This document shows positions 1 to 8,606 of a stretch of DNA of 64,000 bases, piece after piece (position 1 is the stretch's first letter; every line of letters starts with the position of its first letter). Where the stretch lies: the NCBI RefSeq assembly GCF_003993795.1, contig NZ_RWKV01000015.1, positions 1-64,000 of the forward strand, read 5' to 3'. The notes beneath the pieces are model-generated. The model worked only from the letters and a program-made list of their open reading frames with translations, was not told where the DNA came from and made no database searches. The position numbers and the translations under genes are program-made. The stretch is from Aquabacter cavernae (GTDB lineage: Bacteria > Pseudomonadota > Alphaproteobacteria > Rhizobiales > Xanthobacteraceae).

Positions 1-2
1 CC

Positions 3-275
3 TTCTGGTCGATCACGCTGGGCGGGGCCGAGGGGCTCTATATCGACGACGTGCTGGGCAATTTCGAGCCGGGCAAGGAAGCCGACTTCGTGGCGCTGGA
101 CTGGAATGCCGGCCCCGCGGCAACCGAGTGGCACCAGTCCCTCGCCTATTCCGGCGACGGCCCCGAAACCATGGAGGAAGCCGCCAACCTCCTGTTCGGC
201 ATCATGATGGTCAGCGACGAGCGCGCCGTCGATGAAACATGGGTCATGGGCAAGCGACTGTACAAGAAGGCCTGA
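3..275 (+). CDS. guaD: guanine deaminase, C-terminal part (gene enters from the left edge)
   Basis: About 90 C-terminal residues are visible, in frame from base 3. The segment GNFEPGKEADFVALD followed by a long helical tail ending in LYKKA matches the end of amidohydrolase-superfamily guanine deaminases (COG0402), which convert guanine to xanthine and ammonia in purine salvage or catabolism. The metal ligands lie upstream of the window and cannot be checked. The next gene starts 6 bases after the stop on the same strand, so they may be co-transcribed. Other amidohydrolases share the short EPGKEAD motif, but the extended match favours guanine deaminase. Confidence 0.8.
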   Translation, partial: FWSITLGGAEGLYIDDVLGNFEPGKEADFVALDWNAGPAATEWHQSLAYSGDGPETMEEAANLLFGIMMVSDERAVDETWVMGKRLYKKA

Positions 276-281
276 ACGGAC

Positions 282-1256
282 GTGGCGAACAAGCCCGAGC
301 CGGGCGGACCCGTTGCGCTGGTGGTCCAGCGTCGGGTCGCCGATGAGAGCTATGCCGCCTATGCCCGCTGGCAGGCGCGCACGGTGGAACGCCTGCGCGC
401 CTGGCCGGGCTTCGTCGCCCACGAGCTCATCCCCCCGTCTCCGCCCGAGAATATGGACTGGACCATCATCCAGCGTTTCTCGGATGGCGACGCGGCGCGG
501 GCGTGGCTCAACTCCCCCGAACGGGCGCAGATGGTGGGGGAGATCCAGCCCCATCTGCTCGCGACGGAGGAAGTACACCTGCTGGCCGATAGCGGCCCCC
601 GCCCCCAGAACGGCGCAACCGCCTTCATCTCCTATACGGTGGGACCCGACGCGGAGGCGGACTTCCTCGCCTGGCAACGCACCATCTATGAGGCGGAGGC
701 CCGCGCGCCGGGCTTCCTGCGGCACAAGCTGGAGCGTCCCGTCGCCGGGGTGCGCGAGGATTGGATCATCATCCTCACCTTCGATACGGCCGCCAATCTC
801 TCCCGCTGGCTGGAGTCGCCGGAGCGCGCGGCCTTCTTGAAGGAAGGCGCCAAGGTCAAGGCCGACTTCAACCTCAGCCGCACCTCCTACGGCTTCGACT
901 TCTGGTTTCGCGGGACGGACGAAGCGAAGCCCTCGGGCTGGGCGATCCTCAAGAATAACCTGCTGGTCTTGCTGGTCCTCTATCCCATCGTGTTCCTGTG
1001 GGGCCATTTCCTCGGCGCCCCGCTGCTGGGACGAGAATGGAGCGTGCCCTTCTGGGCGGCGCTGTTCATCGGCAACCTGGTCAGCACCCAAATTCTCGGC
1101 TGGTGGGCCGTGCCCGCCATCTTCAAGACCTTCTCCTGGTGGCTCGCCCCCAATCCGGGCGTGCGCCGGGACATTCTCGGCTATGGATCGCTCATAGTGC
1201 TCTATGGGCTATCCATGGCAGTCTATGCACTCCTGTTGGCAAAGGTGCCCGTTTGA
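282..1256 (+). CDS. double ABM-domain protein with C-terminal membrane segments
   Basis: This 324-residue protein starts at GTG 282. Residues about 10-100 and 105-200 are two tandem antibiotic-biosynthesis-monooxygenase (ABM, ferredoxin-like dimeric alpha/beta barrel) repeats: each has a valine-rich first strand, a Tyr/Trp-rich helix, a W(P)GF or APGF turn and a D-W-hydrophobic strand (MDWTIIQRF, EDWIIILTF). The last 120 residues hold two or three hydrophobic spans (around 222-245, 252-275 and 297-320). This layout resembles the COG3224 family. The substrate is unknown; ABM folds serve as haem or quinone oxygenases or as stress proteins. The TGA stop overlaps the TTG start of the next gene, so translation is probably coupled. 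Confidence 0.7.
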   Translation: MANKPEPGGPVALVVQRRVADESYAAYARWQARTVERLRAWPGFVAHELIPPSPPENMDWTIIQRFSDGDAARAWLNSPERAQMVGEIQPHLLATEEVHLLADSGPRPQNGATAFISYTVGPDAEADFLAWQRTIYEAEARAPGFLRHKLERPVAGVREDWIIILTFDTAANLSRWLESPERAAFLKEGAKVKADFNLSRTSYGFDFWFRGTDEAKPSGWAILKNNLLVLLVLYPIVFLWGHFLGAPLLGREWSVPFWAALFIGNLVSTQILGWWAVPAIFKTFSWWLAPNPGVRRDILGYGSLIVLYGLSMAVYALLLAKVPV

Positions 1257-1753
1257 CCAGCCATGACTGCTCCGGCACCCCATTGCCGGCCACCCGCACA
1301 GTTCGCGCACCGGCAAGCGGCGCACGCCTCTTCAGGGCCGCCGCCCTTCTGCTCGGCCTCGGCCTTGCGGCTGCGGGTCCCGCGCACGCGCAGACCGCCA
1401 TCTCCTGCCCGGAGCGCGCGAAGACCACCACGGTCGCCCTCGCCGATCCCGCCCAGGCCAAGGATTTCAAGATCGTGGTCGGCGGCGACACCTCGTCCCA
1501 GACCTGGCTTCAGGATGTGGCGGTGCTCACGGCGAGCGGCACCCGCATCGCCGGCGTCGCCAACGGCAAGAAGCAGATCACCTGGGCCTTTGACGGCCAG
1601 TCGCCGGTGACCATCGCCTGCATCTATGAAGGCGGCGTCTCTCTGGTGCGCACCATCGAGCGGCCCAAGGGCTGCAGCGCCGCCATCCAGCGCAGCAAGG
1701 ATCCCGGTGGCGGAAGCTGGGGCATGGACAAGGCCACGTTCACATGCCGCTGA
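1253..1753 (+). CDS. small exported protein, STY0301-like (paralogue of the next gene)
   Basis: I take TTG 1253 as the start; it overlaps the previous stop (TTGA) and gives 166 residues. The N-terminus carries a signal peptide: an arginine followed by a long Ala/Leu stretch and a PAHAQ cleavage site. The mature part has paired cysteines in the order ISCPE, TIACIYEGG, GCSAAI and FTCR at the extreme C-terminus, suggesting two disulphides in the periplasm. The same Cys-YEGG-GC-CR skeleton recurs in the next gene, so they are tandem duplicates. It resembles the uncharacterised STY0301 family; function unknown. The next gene begins 14 bases downstream. Confidence 0.6.
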   Translation: MTSHDCSGTPLPATRTVRAPASGARLFRAAALLLGLGLAAAGPAHAQTAISCPERAKTTTVALADPAQAKDFKIVVGGDTSSQTWLQDVAVLTASGTRIAGVANGKKQITWAFDGQSPVTIACIYEGGVSLVRTIERPKGCSAAIQRSKDPGGGSWGMDKATFTCR

Positions 1754-1767
1754 AGGAGCTTTGCCGG

Positions 1768-2271
1768 ATGAAACGCAGCGCAGCCGTCGCGCTCCTCCTG
1801 TCCGCGCTTCCCGCCGCCGCCCACGCGCAGGGCACGGGACCGGACCTCGCCATTTCCTGCCCGCCCACCTTGGCCCTCACCTATGGGGCCATTGCGCAGC
1901 TTCCGTTCGAGGGACGCGAATACAATCTGGCCGGCTTCAAGCCCGCCTTCGCCGCCGCTACCGTCCGCCTGATCGAGGCGGAAGTGACCCAGCCCGCCGA
2001 CGAGCAGAACGAGCGGCTGAGCGGAATGGCCGAGAATGAGATGACGGCAAAGCCGGGCCAGCCGCTGAATTATGTGATCTGGTCGAAAGGAGCAAAGGCA
2101 CCGGATTTTCCGGCCGTGGTCTCCTGCGGCTATGAGGGCGGCATCGCGCTCCAGCGCCCCCTGCCCGCCACGGTACGCGGCTGCATCCTCACCTATGCGG
2201 TGCGCAAGACCGACGCCGGCGATCCCAGCACGCGCCGCATCTATACGAAGGCCGACTTCGCCTGCCGCTGA
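1768..2271 (+). CDS. small exported protein, STY0301-like (second copy)
   Basis: This 167-residue protein is read from ATG 1768, chosen over ATG 1744 because AAGGAG (1753-1758) sits 9 bases upstream and the shorter product begins with a clean signal peptide (MKRSAAVALLLSAL..., cleavage after AHAQ). The mature domain has ISCPP, VVSCGYEGGIAL, GCILTY and ADFACR, the same cysteine skeleton as the preceding protein. Both are probably disulphide-bonded periplasmic proteins of unknown role. A strong hairpin follows and ends the unit. Confidence 0.65.
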   Translation: MKRSAAVALLLSALPAAAHAQGTGPDLAISCPPTLALTYGAIAQLPFEGREYNLAGFKPAFAAATVRLIEAEVTQPADEQNERLSGMAENEMTAKPGQPLNYVIWSKGAKAPDFPAVVSCGYEGGIALQRPLPATVRGCILTYAVRKTDAGDPSTRRIYTKADFACR

Positions 2272-2290
2272 TCCCCCGCCGGAAATGAAA

Positions 2291-2318
2291 AAGCCGGGCC
2301 GCGTGGGCGGCCCGGCTT
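2291..2318. terminator. bidirectional intrinsic terminator
   Basis: Perfect 10-bp arms AAGCCGGGCC / GGCCCGGCTT with an 8-base loop lie between the convergent genes ending at 2271 (+) and 2348 (-). An A-run on the left and TTT on the right allow termination in both directions. Confidence 0.75.
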
Positions 2319-2347
2319 TCTGTGTCTCAGTCCGGAACGAGGACGGC

Positions 2348-3235
2348 TCAGGCCGCCACCTTCTTCGGCTGCACTTCCTGGCTATAGGCGTCCATCAGCT
2401 GATGGGTGATGCCCGTGGGCTTGAAGCGCCAGTCGGCGATCTCGCCCACCGGGGTCACCTCGGCCGCCGTGCCGGTGATGAAGCATTCGGTGAAGCTCGA
2501 CAGCTCCTCCGGCAGGATATGACGCTCCACCACGTCCAGGCCGTGCCGGCGGGCCAGCTCGATGACCGTGCGGCGCGTGATGCCGTCCAGGAAGCAGTCC
2601 GGGGTGGGGGTGTGGATGACGCCGTCCTTCACGAAGAAGATGTTGGCGCCCGTGCACTCCGCCACGTAGCCGCGATAGTCCAGCATCAGGGCATCGGCGA
2701 ACCCGCGCCGCTCCGCCTTATGCTTGGAGATGGTGCAGATCATGTAGAGACCCGCCGCCTTGGCCTTGCAGGGAATGGTGGCCGGGTCGGGCCGCCGGAA
2801 CTCCGCCATGTCCAGGCGCAGGCCCTTCTGGCGCTGCTCGGGATCGAAATAGCTCGGCCATTCCCACACGCCGATGGCGAGGTGGATCTTGTTCTGCTGC
2901 GCCGAGACACCCATCATCTCGCTGCCGCGCCAGGCGACCGGACGGATATAGGCGTTGACGAGCCCGTTCTTCTCCAGGGTCAGGCGCTTGGCCGCGTCGA
3001 TCTCCTGGATGGAATAGGGAATCGTGAAGTCCAGCTGCTCGGCGGAGAAGCGCAGGCGCTCGGAATGGGCGCTGGACTTGAAGATCTCGCCGCCATAGGC
3101 CCGCTCGCCCTCGAAGACGCAGCTGCCATAATGGAGGCCATGGGAGAGTACGTGCAGCTTCGCGTCCTGCCACGGCACCAGGGCGCCGTCATACCAGATC
3201 CAGCCGTCACGTTTGTCGAAGGGCTCTCCACTCAT
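2348..3235 (-). CDS. ilvE: branched-chain amino acid aminotransferase
   Basis: A PLP-dependent fold-type IV aminotransferase of 295 residues, catalysing the last step of Ile, Leu and Val synthesis and the first step of their breakdown. Visible motifs are the HYGSCVFEG strand near the N-terminus, the catalytic lysine in AKAAGLY (K159 in this numbering, the same number as in E. coli IlvE), YVAECTGANIFFV and the phosphate-binding TGTAAEVTPV near the C-terminus. I prefer ATG 3235 over GTG 3244: GGAG lies 8 bases before the ATG. It is transcribed divergently from the marR-type operon at 3446 across about 210 bp. Confidence 0.93.
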   Translation of the reverse strand: MSGEPFDKRDGWIWYDGALVPWQDAKLHVLSHGLHYGSCVFEGERAYGGEIFKSSAHSERLRFSAEQLDFTIPYSIQEIDAAKRLTLEKNGLVNAYIRPVAWRGSEMMGVSAQQNKIHLAIGVWEWPSYFDPEQRQKGLRLDMAEFRRPDPATIPCKAKAAGLYMICTISKHKAERRGFADALMLDYRGYVAECTGANIFFVKDGVIHTPTPDCFLDGITRRTVIELARRHGLDVVERHILPEELSSFTECFITGTAAEVTPVGEIADWRFKPTGITHQLMDAYSQEVQPKKVAA

Positions 3236-3445
3236 GATCTTCACTCCATTAGGCCGTCTTCAAGGCGGCCTTTAACCCCCAGACGACCACACCTTTGCAG
3301 TCGTGCCCACATCGGAATATTTTGCGGCCGAGATATGACGCTCGACCCACGAGAGCGCAACGATCGAACTCCAAAAGCCTAACCGGAGACCGATCATTTC
3401 GCGAGCGCGGCACTGTGAGTAACGATCGGATCGAAAAAAGTCAAC

Positions 3446-3997
3446 ATGACTGACATAAATCCTCCCCTCATCCAGACGGCCGCTGCTGCCGATCCGGGAT
3501 CGACGGCCCCGTCTCCCGCCCAGGGCGGCGACGGCCTCGTCGATCTGATCGAGCTTTTCTTCTTCGCCTATCGCGATTTCGTGGGCGACCCCGACCAGAT
3601 CCTGGCGCCCATCGGCTTCGGGCGCGCCCATCACCGGGTGCTGCATTTCGTCAATCGCAATCCCGGCATGCGTGTCACCGACCTCCTGGACATCCTGCGC
3701 ATCACCAAGCAGAGCCTGGGGCGCGTGCTGCGCGAACTGGTGGACGAGGGCTTCGTGGACAGCCGGGCGGGCGCCTCGGACCGGCGCCAGCGGCTGCTCT
3801 ACCCCACCCAGAAAGGCGAGGCGCTGGCCCACGAATTCATCGCCATCCAGAGCCGACGCATCGCCGGCGCTCTTGAAGCCTGCGGGCCGGGCGCGCGCGC
3901 GGATGCGCGTCGCTTTCTTATGGCCATGATCGATCCCGAGGATCGCGCGAGCGTCGAGCGCCTGATACAGCGTGCCGAACGCAACCGGCGGACCTGA
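3446..3997 (+). CDS. MarR-family transcriptional regulator (PetP-like position)
   Basis: This 183-residue protein has a winged helix at about 65-130: FGRAHHRVLHFVNRNPG, the recognition region ILRITKQSLGRVLRELVDEGFV, then the wing DRRQRLLYPTQKG. The first 30 residues are low-complexity Ala/Pro. A MarR gene directly before an OmpR-type regulator and a kinase resembles the petP-petR arrangement known in Rhodobacter and conserved in other alphaproteobacteria. The ligand is unknown. Six bases separate it from the response regulator, so one operon is likely. Confidence 0.85.
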   Translation: MTDINPPLIQTAAAADPGSTAPSPAQGGDGLVDLIELFFFAYRDFVGDPDQILAPIGFGRAHHRVLHFVNRNPGMRVTDLLDILRITKQSLGRVLRELVDEGFVDSRAGASDRRQRLLYPTQKGEALAHEFIAIQSRRIAGALEACGPGARADARRFLMAMIDPEDRASVERLIQRAERNRRT

Positions 3998-4002
3998 CGA
4001 CC

Positions 4003-4722
4003 ATGCCCGAGACCCAGCCGCGCCCCGCCCCGCCGCCCCCGGCGGACGATGCTCCCCACCTGCTGGTGGTGGACGACGACAGCCGCATCCGCAGCCTCCT
4101 GTCCCGCTTCCTGTCCGAGCACGGCTACCGGGTGACCACCGCCGCCTCAGCGGCAGAGGCGCGCGGGCGGCTGGAAGGGCTGACCTTCGACCTGCTGGTG
4201 CTGGACGTGATGATGCCGGGGGAAAGCGGCCTCGACCTCGCCCGGTCGCTGCGCACCCAGTCCGCCGTCCCCATTCTCATGCTCACCGCCCGCTCCGAGC
4301 CGCAGGACCGCATTGCGGGCCTGGAAGTGGGCGCGGACGATTATCTGGGCAAGCCCTTCGAGCCCCGCGAGCTGCTGCTGCGCGTCGGCTCCATCCTCAA
4401 GCGCGCCTTGCCCGCGCCGCAGAAGGCCATCGAGGAAGTGCGGTTCGGTGATTTCCTCTTCCATCTCGGCCGTGGCGAGTTGAGCCGCGCGGGCGAGACG
4501 GTGCGCATCACCGAGCGCGAGCGCGACATGCTGCGCGTGCTGGCCGAGGAGCCCGGCGAGACCGTGCCGCGCCTCGCACTTGCCGGAAACGGCACGGCCA
4601 GCGAACGCGCGGTGGATGTTCAGGTGAACCGCCTGCGCCGCAAGATCGAGCGGGACCCCACCAATCCCATCCATGTGCAGACCGTGCGGGGCATCGGCTA
4701 CCGGCTCGTGGTGACGCCGTGA
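4003..4722 (+). CDS. OmpR-family response regulator (PetR-like)
   Basis: This 239-residue DNA-binding response regulator has a receiver domain at residues about 18-130 with the acidic pocket LVVDDD, phospho-acceptor D68 in LLVLDVMMPG and the conserved lysine in DYLGKPFEPREL. A winged-helix effector spans about 145-235 (RITERERDMLRVLAEEPGE, VDVQVNRLRRKIE, VRGIGYRLV). The N-terminal 15 residues are Pro-rich. It shares a 4-base overlap (GTGA) with the kinase gene, its probable partner. Confidence 0.92.
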   Translation: MPETQPRPAPPPPADDAPHLLVVDDDSRIRSLLSRFLSEHGYRVTTAASAAEARGRLEGLTFDLLVLDVMMPGESGLDLARSLRTQSAVPILMLTARSEPQDRIAGLEVGADDYLGKPFEPRELLLRVGSILKRALPAPQKAIEEVRFGDFLFHLGRGELSRAGETVRITERERDMLRVLAEEPGETVPRLALAGNGTASERAVDVQVNRLRRKIERDPTNPIHVQTVRGIGYRLVVTP

Positions 4723-6116
4723 GCCTCACGAGCGGGGAGAAGGCGGGAGACCCCCGCGCGCCTTCCCTGTGGCGGCGCTTCAAGGTGCTGACCGGAGGAA
4801 TCGGCGCGTGGTTCAACCGCGTCACGCCCAAGGGCCTCTATCCCCGCTCGCTGCTCATCATCGTCGTGCCCATGGTGCTGCTCCAGTCGGTGGTGGCCTT
4901 CGTGTTCATGGAGCGCCACTACAACATGGTGACGCGCCGCCTCTCGGCGGCCGTCAGCCGCGATATCGCGGCGGTGGTCTCGCTCTATGCCTCCCTGCCC
5001 CAGGACCGCGACGGGGCCGTGGTCCGGCGCATCGCCTGGACCGATCTTCAGCTGGCGGTGGACGTGCTGCCCGCCGGCCCCCTGCCCGCCTCCGGCACCC
5101 GGCCCTTCTTCTCGGTGCTGGACAGCTTCCTGTCCTCCGAGATCGGCGAGCGCATCTCGCGTCCCTATTGGGTGGATACGGTCGGCCGCTCCGACCTTAT
5201 CGAGGTGCGCGTGCAGATGCCCGATTCGGTGCTGCGCATCTTCGCGCCCCGCAGTTCGGCCTATGCCTCCAACACCCACATCTTCCTGCTCTGGATGGTG
5301 GGCACATCCCTGGTGCTGCTCACCGTCGCCATCCTGTTCCTGCGCAATCAGATCCGTCCCATCGAGAATCTGGCGGACGCGGCGGAAGCCTTCGGCAAAG
5401 GGCGCGATGTGGAGAATTTCCGCCCGCGTGGCGCGCGCGAAGTGCGCCGCGCGGCTGTGGCCTTCCTGGAGATGAAGCGGCGCATCGAGCGGCAGATCGA
5501 ACAGCGCACCACCATGCTGGCGGGCGTCTCCCACGACATGCGCACCATCCTCACCCGCTTCCGCCTGGAGCTGGCCTTCCTGCCCGAGGGGCCGGAAGTG
5601 GAGGCGCTGCGCAAGGACGTGGACGAGCTGCAGGGCATGCTGGAAGCCTATCTCGCCTTCGCGCGCGGCGATCCCGGCGAACAAACGGCCCTCACCGACA
5701 TGGCGCAGGTGATCGAGGATCTGCGGGCCAATGCGGAACGCTCCGGCGCCAAGGCGCGGGCGAGCTTCATGGGCCCGCCGCTGGTACATGTGAAGGCGGA
5801 TTCCCTGCGCCGCTGCCTGGGCAACCTCGTGAGCAATTCCGTGCGCTATGCCCGCACGCTGGAAATCACCGGCACGCGGGATGCGCGCTGGCTGCTGGTG
5901 TCCGTGGACGATGACGGCCCGGGCATACCCGCCGCCATGCGCGAAGAGGTGTTCCGCCCCTTCCTGCGCCTCGACGCCGCGCGCAACCAGGATGCGGGGG
6001 GCACAGGGCTCGGCCTCTCCATCGCCCGCGACATCGCCCGCGCCCATGGCGGCGACATCATCCTCGCCGACAGCCCCATGGGTGGCCTGCGCGCGACGCT
6101 GCGCCTGCCCGTATAG
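4719..6116 (+). CDS. EnvZ-like membrane sensor histidine kinase
   Basis: A 465-residue kinase from GTG 4719. TM1 is at about 41-64 and TM2 at 187-208, bounding a periplasmic sensor loop of about 120 residues; a HAMP linker follows (RPIENLADAAEAFGKG). The H-box is AGVSHDMRTILTRFRLEL with H272; isoleucine replaces the usual proline of HDLRTPL. The N-box (GNLVSNSVRYA), G1 (DDDGPGIP) and G2 (GGTGLGLSIARDIA) are intact, so ATP binding and autophosphorylation are expected. It overlaps its response regulator gene by 4 bases. The signal is unknown. Confidence 0.92.
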   Translation: MSLTSGEKAGDPRAPSLWRRFKVLTGGIGAWFNRVTPKGLYPRSLLIIVVPMVLLQSVVAFVFMERHYNMVTRRLSAAVSRDIAAVVSLYASLPQDRDGAVVRRIAWTDLQLAVDVLPAGPLPASGTRPFFSVLDSFLSSEIGERISRPYWVDTVGRSDLIEVRVQMPDSVLRIFAPRSSAYASNTHIFLLWMVGTSLVLLTVAILFLRNQIRPIENLADAAEAFGKGRDVENFRPRGAREVRRAAVAFLEMKRRIERQIEQRTTMLAGVSHDMRTILTRFRLELAFLPEGPEVEALRKDVDELQGMLEAYLAFARGDPGEQTALTDMAQVIEDLRANAERSGAKARASFMGPPLVHVKADSLRRCLGNLVSNSVRYARTLEITGTRDARWLLVSVDDDGPGIPAAMREEVFRPFLRLDAARNQDAGGTGLGLSIARDIARAHGGDIILADSPMGGLRATLRLPV

Positions 6117-6250
6117 CGCGCCAGCCGCTATGCCCTTTCCCGGCTACGAATCGCAATAACGGCTCGCTAAGGCCAAGCTATTGGGTACCTCCGCACCCCT
6201 TCTTCGTACTTTCCCCCGCTCTGCCCACGGTTAAGTTTCTACTCTGCTTC

Positions 6251-6278
6251 TTGACTGCACAGCCAAGCTGAATAGGAT
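6251..6278 (+). promoter_or_regulatory. candidate sigma-70 promoter of the RTX protease gene
   Basis: TTGACT (6251-6256), a 16-base spacer and TAGGAT (6273-6278). It would give a leader of about 58 nt before ATG 6343. The surrounding 6120-6340 gap is locally AT-richer than its neighbours. Inferred by eye only. Confidence 0.4.
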
Positions 6279-6342
6279 CCGCCGACCTAAGGTAACAGCT
6301 TTACGCAATTCTTACATTTTCTTTCTTCTTAGCGGGGATACC

Positions 6343-8451
6343 ATGAGCACTGTGGCTTCCGATAACGACGACACCGACGCCGACGGCTGGATCCCGGCTA
6401 TCTTTTCGCTGCCCAAGGGCGGCCTCTATAGCGGCTCCATCGATACGTCCACGCTGGATCCCAACACCCGCGCGGTGATGATGGATTACCGCTGGACCAC
6501 GTCCTATGGCGGTGACGAGGCTGCGACGGTCGCAACCTATGCCTTCCCCACCAGCACCACCGACTATACGAATGTGGCGGGCGGATATCCCGCGCCCAAC
6601 CTGCTGACCGGCTTCCAGGAAGTCACGGATGCCCAGAAGGCTGCGGTGAAGACCGCCTTCGACCTGGTCTCGTCCTACACCAACCTGACCTTCGTCGAGG
6701 CCACTTCCGCTTCCGCGCAGGACGCCACGTTCCGCTTCGCGCAATATAGCCAGGGCGGTTCGGAATCGAACTTCCCGGCCAATAGCGGCCCCTATTCTCC
6801 CAGCGACAGCCGGGCTGCGGGCGACACCTATCTGGGCGGCAACGGCAATCCGCCGACCGACTATTTCGGCACCGACCATTTCAACACCATCATGCATGAG
6901 ATGGGTCATGCGTTCGGTCTGAAGCACGGACACGATGCGAGCTTCAACGGTGCCCTGGCGCCGGACAAGAACGACAACGAATTCTCGGTCATGACCTATG
7001 CCAGCTACTTCGGGGCCGATACCAACGGCGCCACGGAAGCCTGGGTGGGCTCTGCGCCGCAGAGCTACATGATGTACGACATCGCGGCTCTGCAGGCTTA
7101 TTACGGCGCCAATTTCAGCAAGGTCGGCACCGAGGCCGTCTATACCTGGGACAACGTCACCGGCGAGCAGTTCATCAACGGCGTGCGGGCGGCCAATACC
7201 GGCGTGTCCTCCACCGGCAAGATCTTCTCCACCGTGTGGACCGAAGGTGCCCTCACCACCTACGACCTGAGCAACTTCAACGAAGACCAGTATGCCGACC
7301 TGCGCGCCGGCCACTGGTTCACCTTCTCGAAGGCCCAGCTCGCGGACCTGAACAACATGGCGCCGCAGGGCACCGAGGAATATCAGGCCCAGGGCAATAT
7401 CTACAACTCCCTGGTGTATCAGGGCGATACCCGCTCGCTGATCAGCAACGTCATCACCGGCGACGGCAACGACACCATCACCGGCAACGAGCTGGACAAC
7501 ACCCTCACTGCCGGTGGCGGCAACGACACCATCTTCGGTGGTGCCGGCAACGACACCATCAGCGGCGGCGCGGGTGCGGATATCGTCACCTTCGGCACCG
7601 GCATCAACGTGCTGCGCGATCAGGTCGCCGACCTGAACGGCGACATCGTCATGGACCTGAACGCCAACAACTCGGTGGACCTGCTGGGTGTGCTGGCCGG
7701 GCGTACGGACTTCGACTTCGTGGTGACCACGGACGCCACCACGGTCAGCATCGATGGCGCGTCCTTCGAACTGCGCGGCGGCTTCTCGGGCGGGGCCTTC
7801 ATGGCCACGGCCCGTGGCGGCGATGTGGACCCGTCCACCAGCCTCACCTTCGTGGACTACCTGCCGACCCTGCAGGAAGGCGTCGCCGTCGATGTGGATC
7901 TCATCAACGGCATCGTCAACACGCCCTTCCTCACCGGCGACGGCACGGTCACCTACAGCGTGACCATGGAAAGCGCGATCTCTGCCTATAGCAACATGAT
8001 CGGCGCCTATTCCATCTCCGTGGATGGCACCATCTCCGACGTCCACGTGCTGTTCGCCGACAGCCTGGCGAGCATCGGCCAGACGCTGGACATCGGCGCG
8101 CTCGACGCCGGCGCGCAGCTCGGCTTCTTCCTGGTTCAGGACGGCTTCGACCTGTTTGGCGCGCTGCCGGACGACCTGTCCTTCGTCACCTCCGGCGGCG
8201 GGAGCGCCGATGTAGACGACGGAACGCTGCTCCTCTATAGCGCCAGCCGCGGCTACCTGTCGGGTGCGGAGATCTTCCACAGCACCGCCGGCCTCAATGC
8301 GGGTGGCTACGCTCAGGTGCTGTCCGGCACCACGGCGGACGGCTACGGCATGCGTTACGGCTTCGAGGACATCAGCCAGGATCTCGGCGACAACGACTTC
8401 CAGGACGTTGTCCTCACCGTGCGCGACAGCTCGGCTTTCTACATCATCTGA
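6343..8451 (+). CDS. serralysin-like M10 RTX metalloprotease with DUF4114 domain
   Basis: A 702-residue secreted protein without an N-terminal signal peptide. The zinc site is HEMGHAFGLKH (H185, E186, H189, H195), followed by the Met-turn SVMTYASYFG (M217), which defines a metzincin of the M10B serralysin/interstitial collagenase type. Calcium-binding RTX nonapeptides (GDGNDTITG, GGGNDTIFGGAGNDTISGG) lie at about 373-415, indicating type I secretion. The last 170 residues fit a DUF4114 domain, ending in GFEDISQDLGDNDFQDVVLTV. No type I ABC transporter or membrane-fusion gene is nearby, so an exporter elsewhere must serve it. An alternative role for the tail is adhesion. Confidence 0.88.
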   Translation: MSTVASDNDDTDADGWIPAIFSLPKGGLYSGSIDTSTLDPNTRAVMMDYRWTTSYGGDEAATVATYAFPTSTTDYTNVAGGYPAPNLLTGFQEVTDAQKAAVKTAFDLVSSYTNLTFVEATSASAQDATFRFAQYSQGGSESNFPANSGPYSPSDSRAAGDTYLGGNGNPPTDYFGTDHFNTIMHEMGHAFGLKHGHDASFNGALAPDKNDNEFSVMTYASYFGADTNGATEAWVGSAPQSYMMYDIAALQAYYGANFSKVGTEAVYTWDNVTGEQFINGVRAANTGVSSTGKIFSTVWTEGALTTYDLSNFNEDQYADLRAGHWFTFSKAQLADLNNMAPQGTEEYQAQGNIYNSLVYQGDTRSLISNVITGDGNDTITGNELDNTLTAGGGNDTIFGGAGNDTISGGAGADIVTFGTGINVLRDQVADLNGDIVMDLNANNSVDLLGVLAGRTDFDFVVTTDATTVSIDGASFELRGGFSGGAFMATARGGDVDPSTSLTFVDYLPTLQEGVAVDVDLINGIVNTPFLTGDGTVTYSVTMESAISAYSNMIGAYSISVDGTISDVHVLFADSLASIGQTLDIGALDAGAQLGFFLVQDGFDLFGALPDDLSFVTSGGGSADVDDGTLLLYSASRGYLSGAEIFHSTAGLNAGGYAQVLSGTTADGYGMRYGFEDISQDLGDNDFQDVVLTVRDSSAFYII

Positions 8452-8488
8452 CCGACGCCGGGTTCGCCCGGAGCATCCCTCAAACGCG

Positions 8489-8527
8489 AACGGCCGGCGG
8501 CGCATCATGCACCGCCGGCCGTTTTCG
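8489..8527 (+). terminator. intrinsic terminator after the RTX protease gene
   Basis: 12-bp arms AACGGCCGGCGG (8489-8500) and CCGCCGGCCGTT (8512-8523), followed by TTCGTTT. It sits between the RTX gene (+) and the convergent binding-protein gene (-). Confidence 0.75.
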
Positions 8528-8606
8528 TTTCTGGGTCCCGGGCCAAGCCCTCACGGGCCTGGGCGAAGCCGGCAGGTCCCCGGCCGATGGCCGGGGACAG
8601 CCCGTG

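Noticed and set aside
6301-8508. A 735-codon frame opposite the RTX protease gene
   Set aside because: The plus-strand frame has a zinc site, RTX repeats and DUF4114; the minus-strand frame is a compositional mirror.
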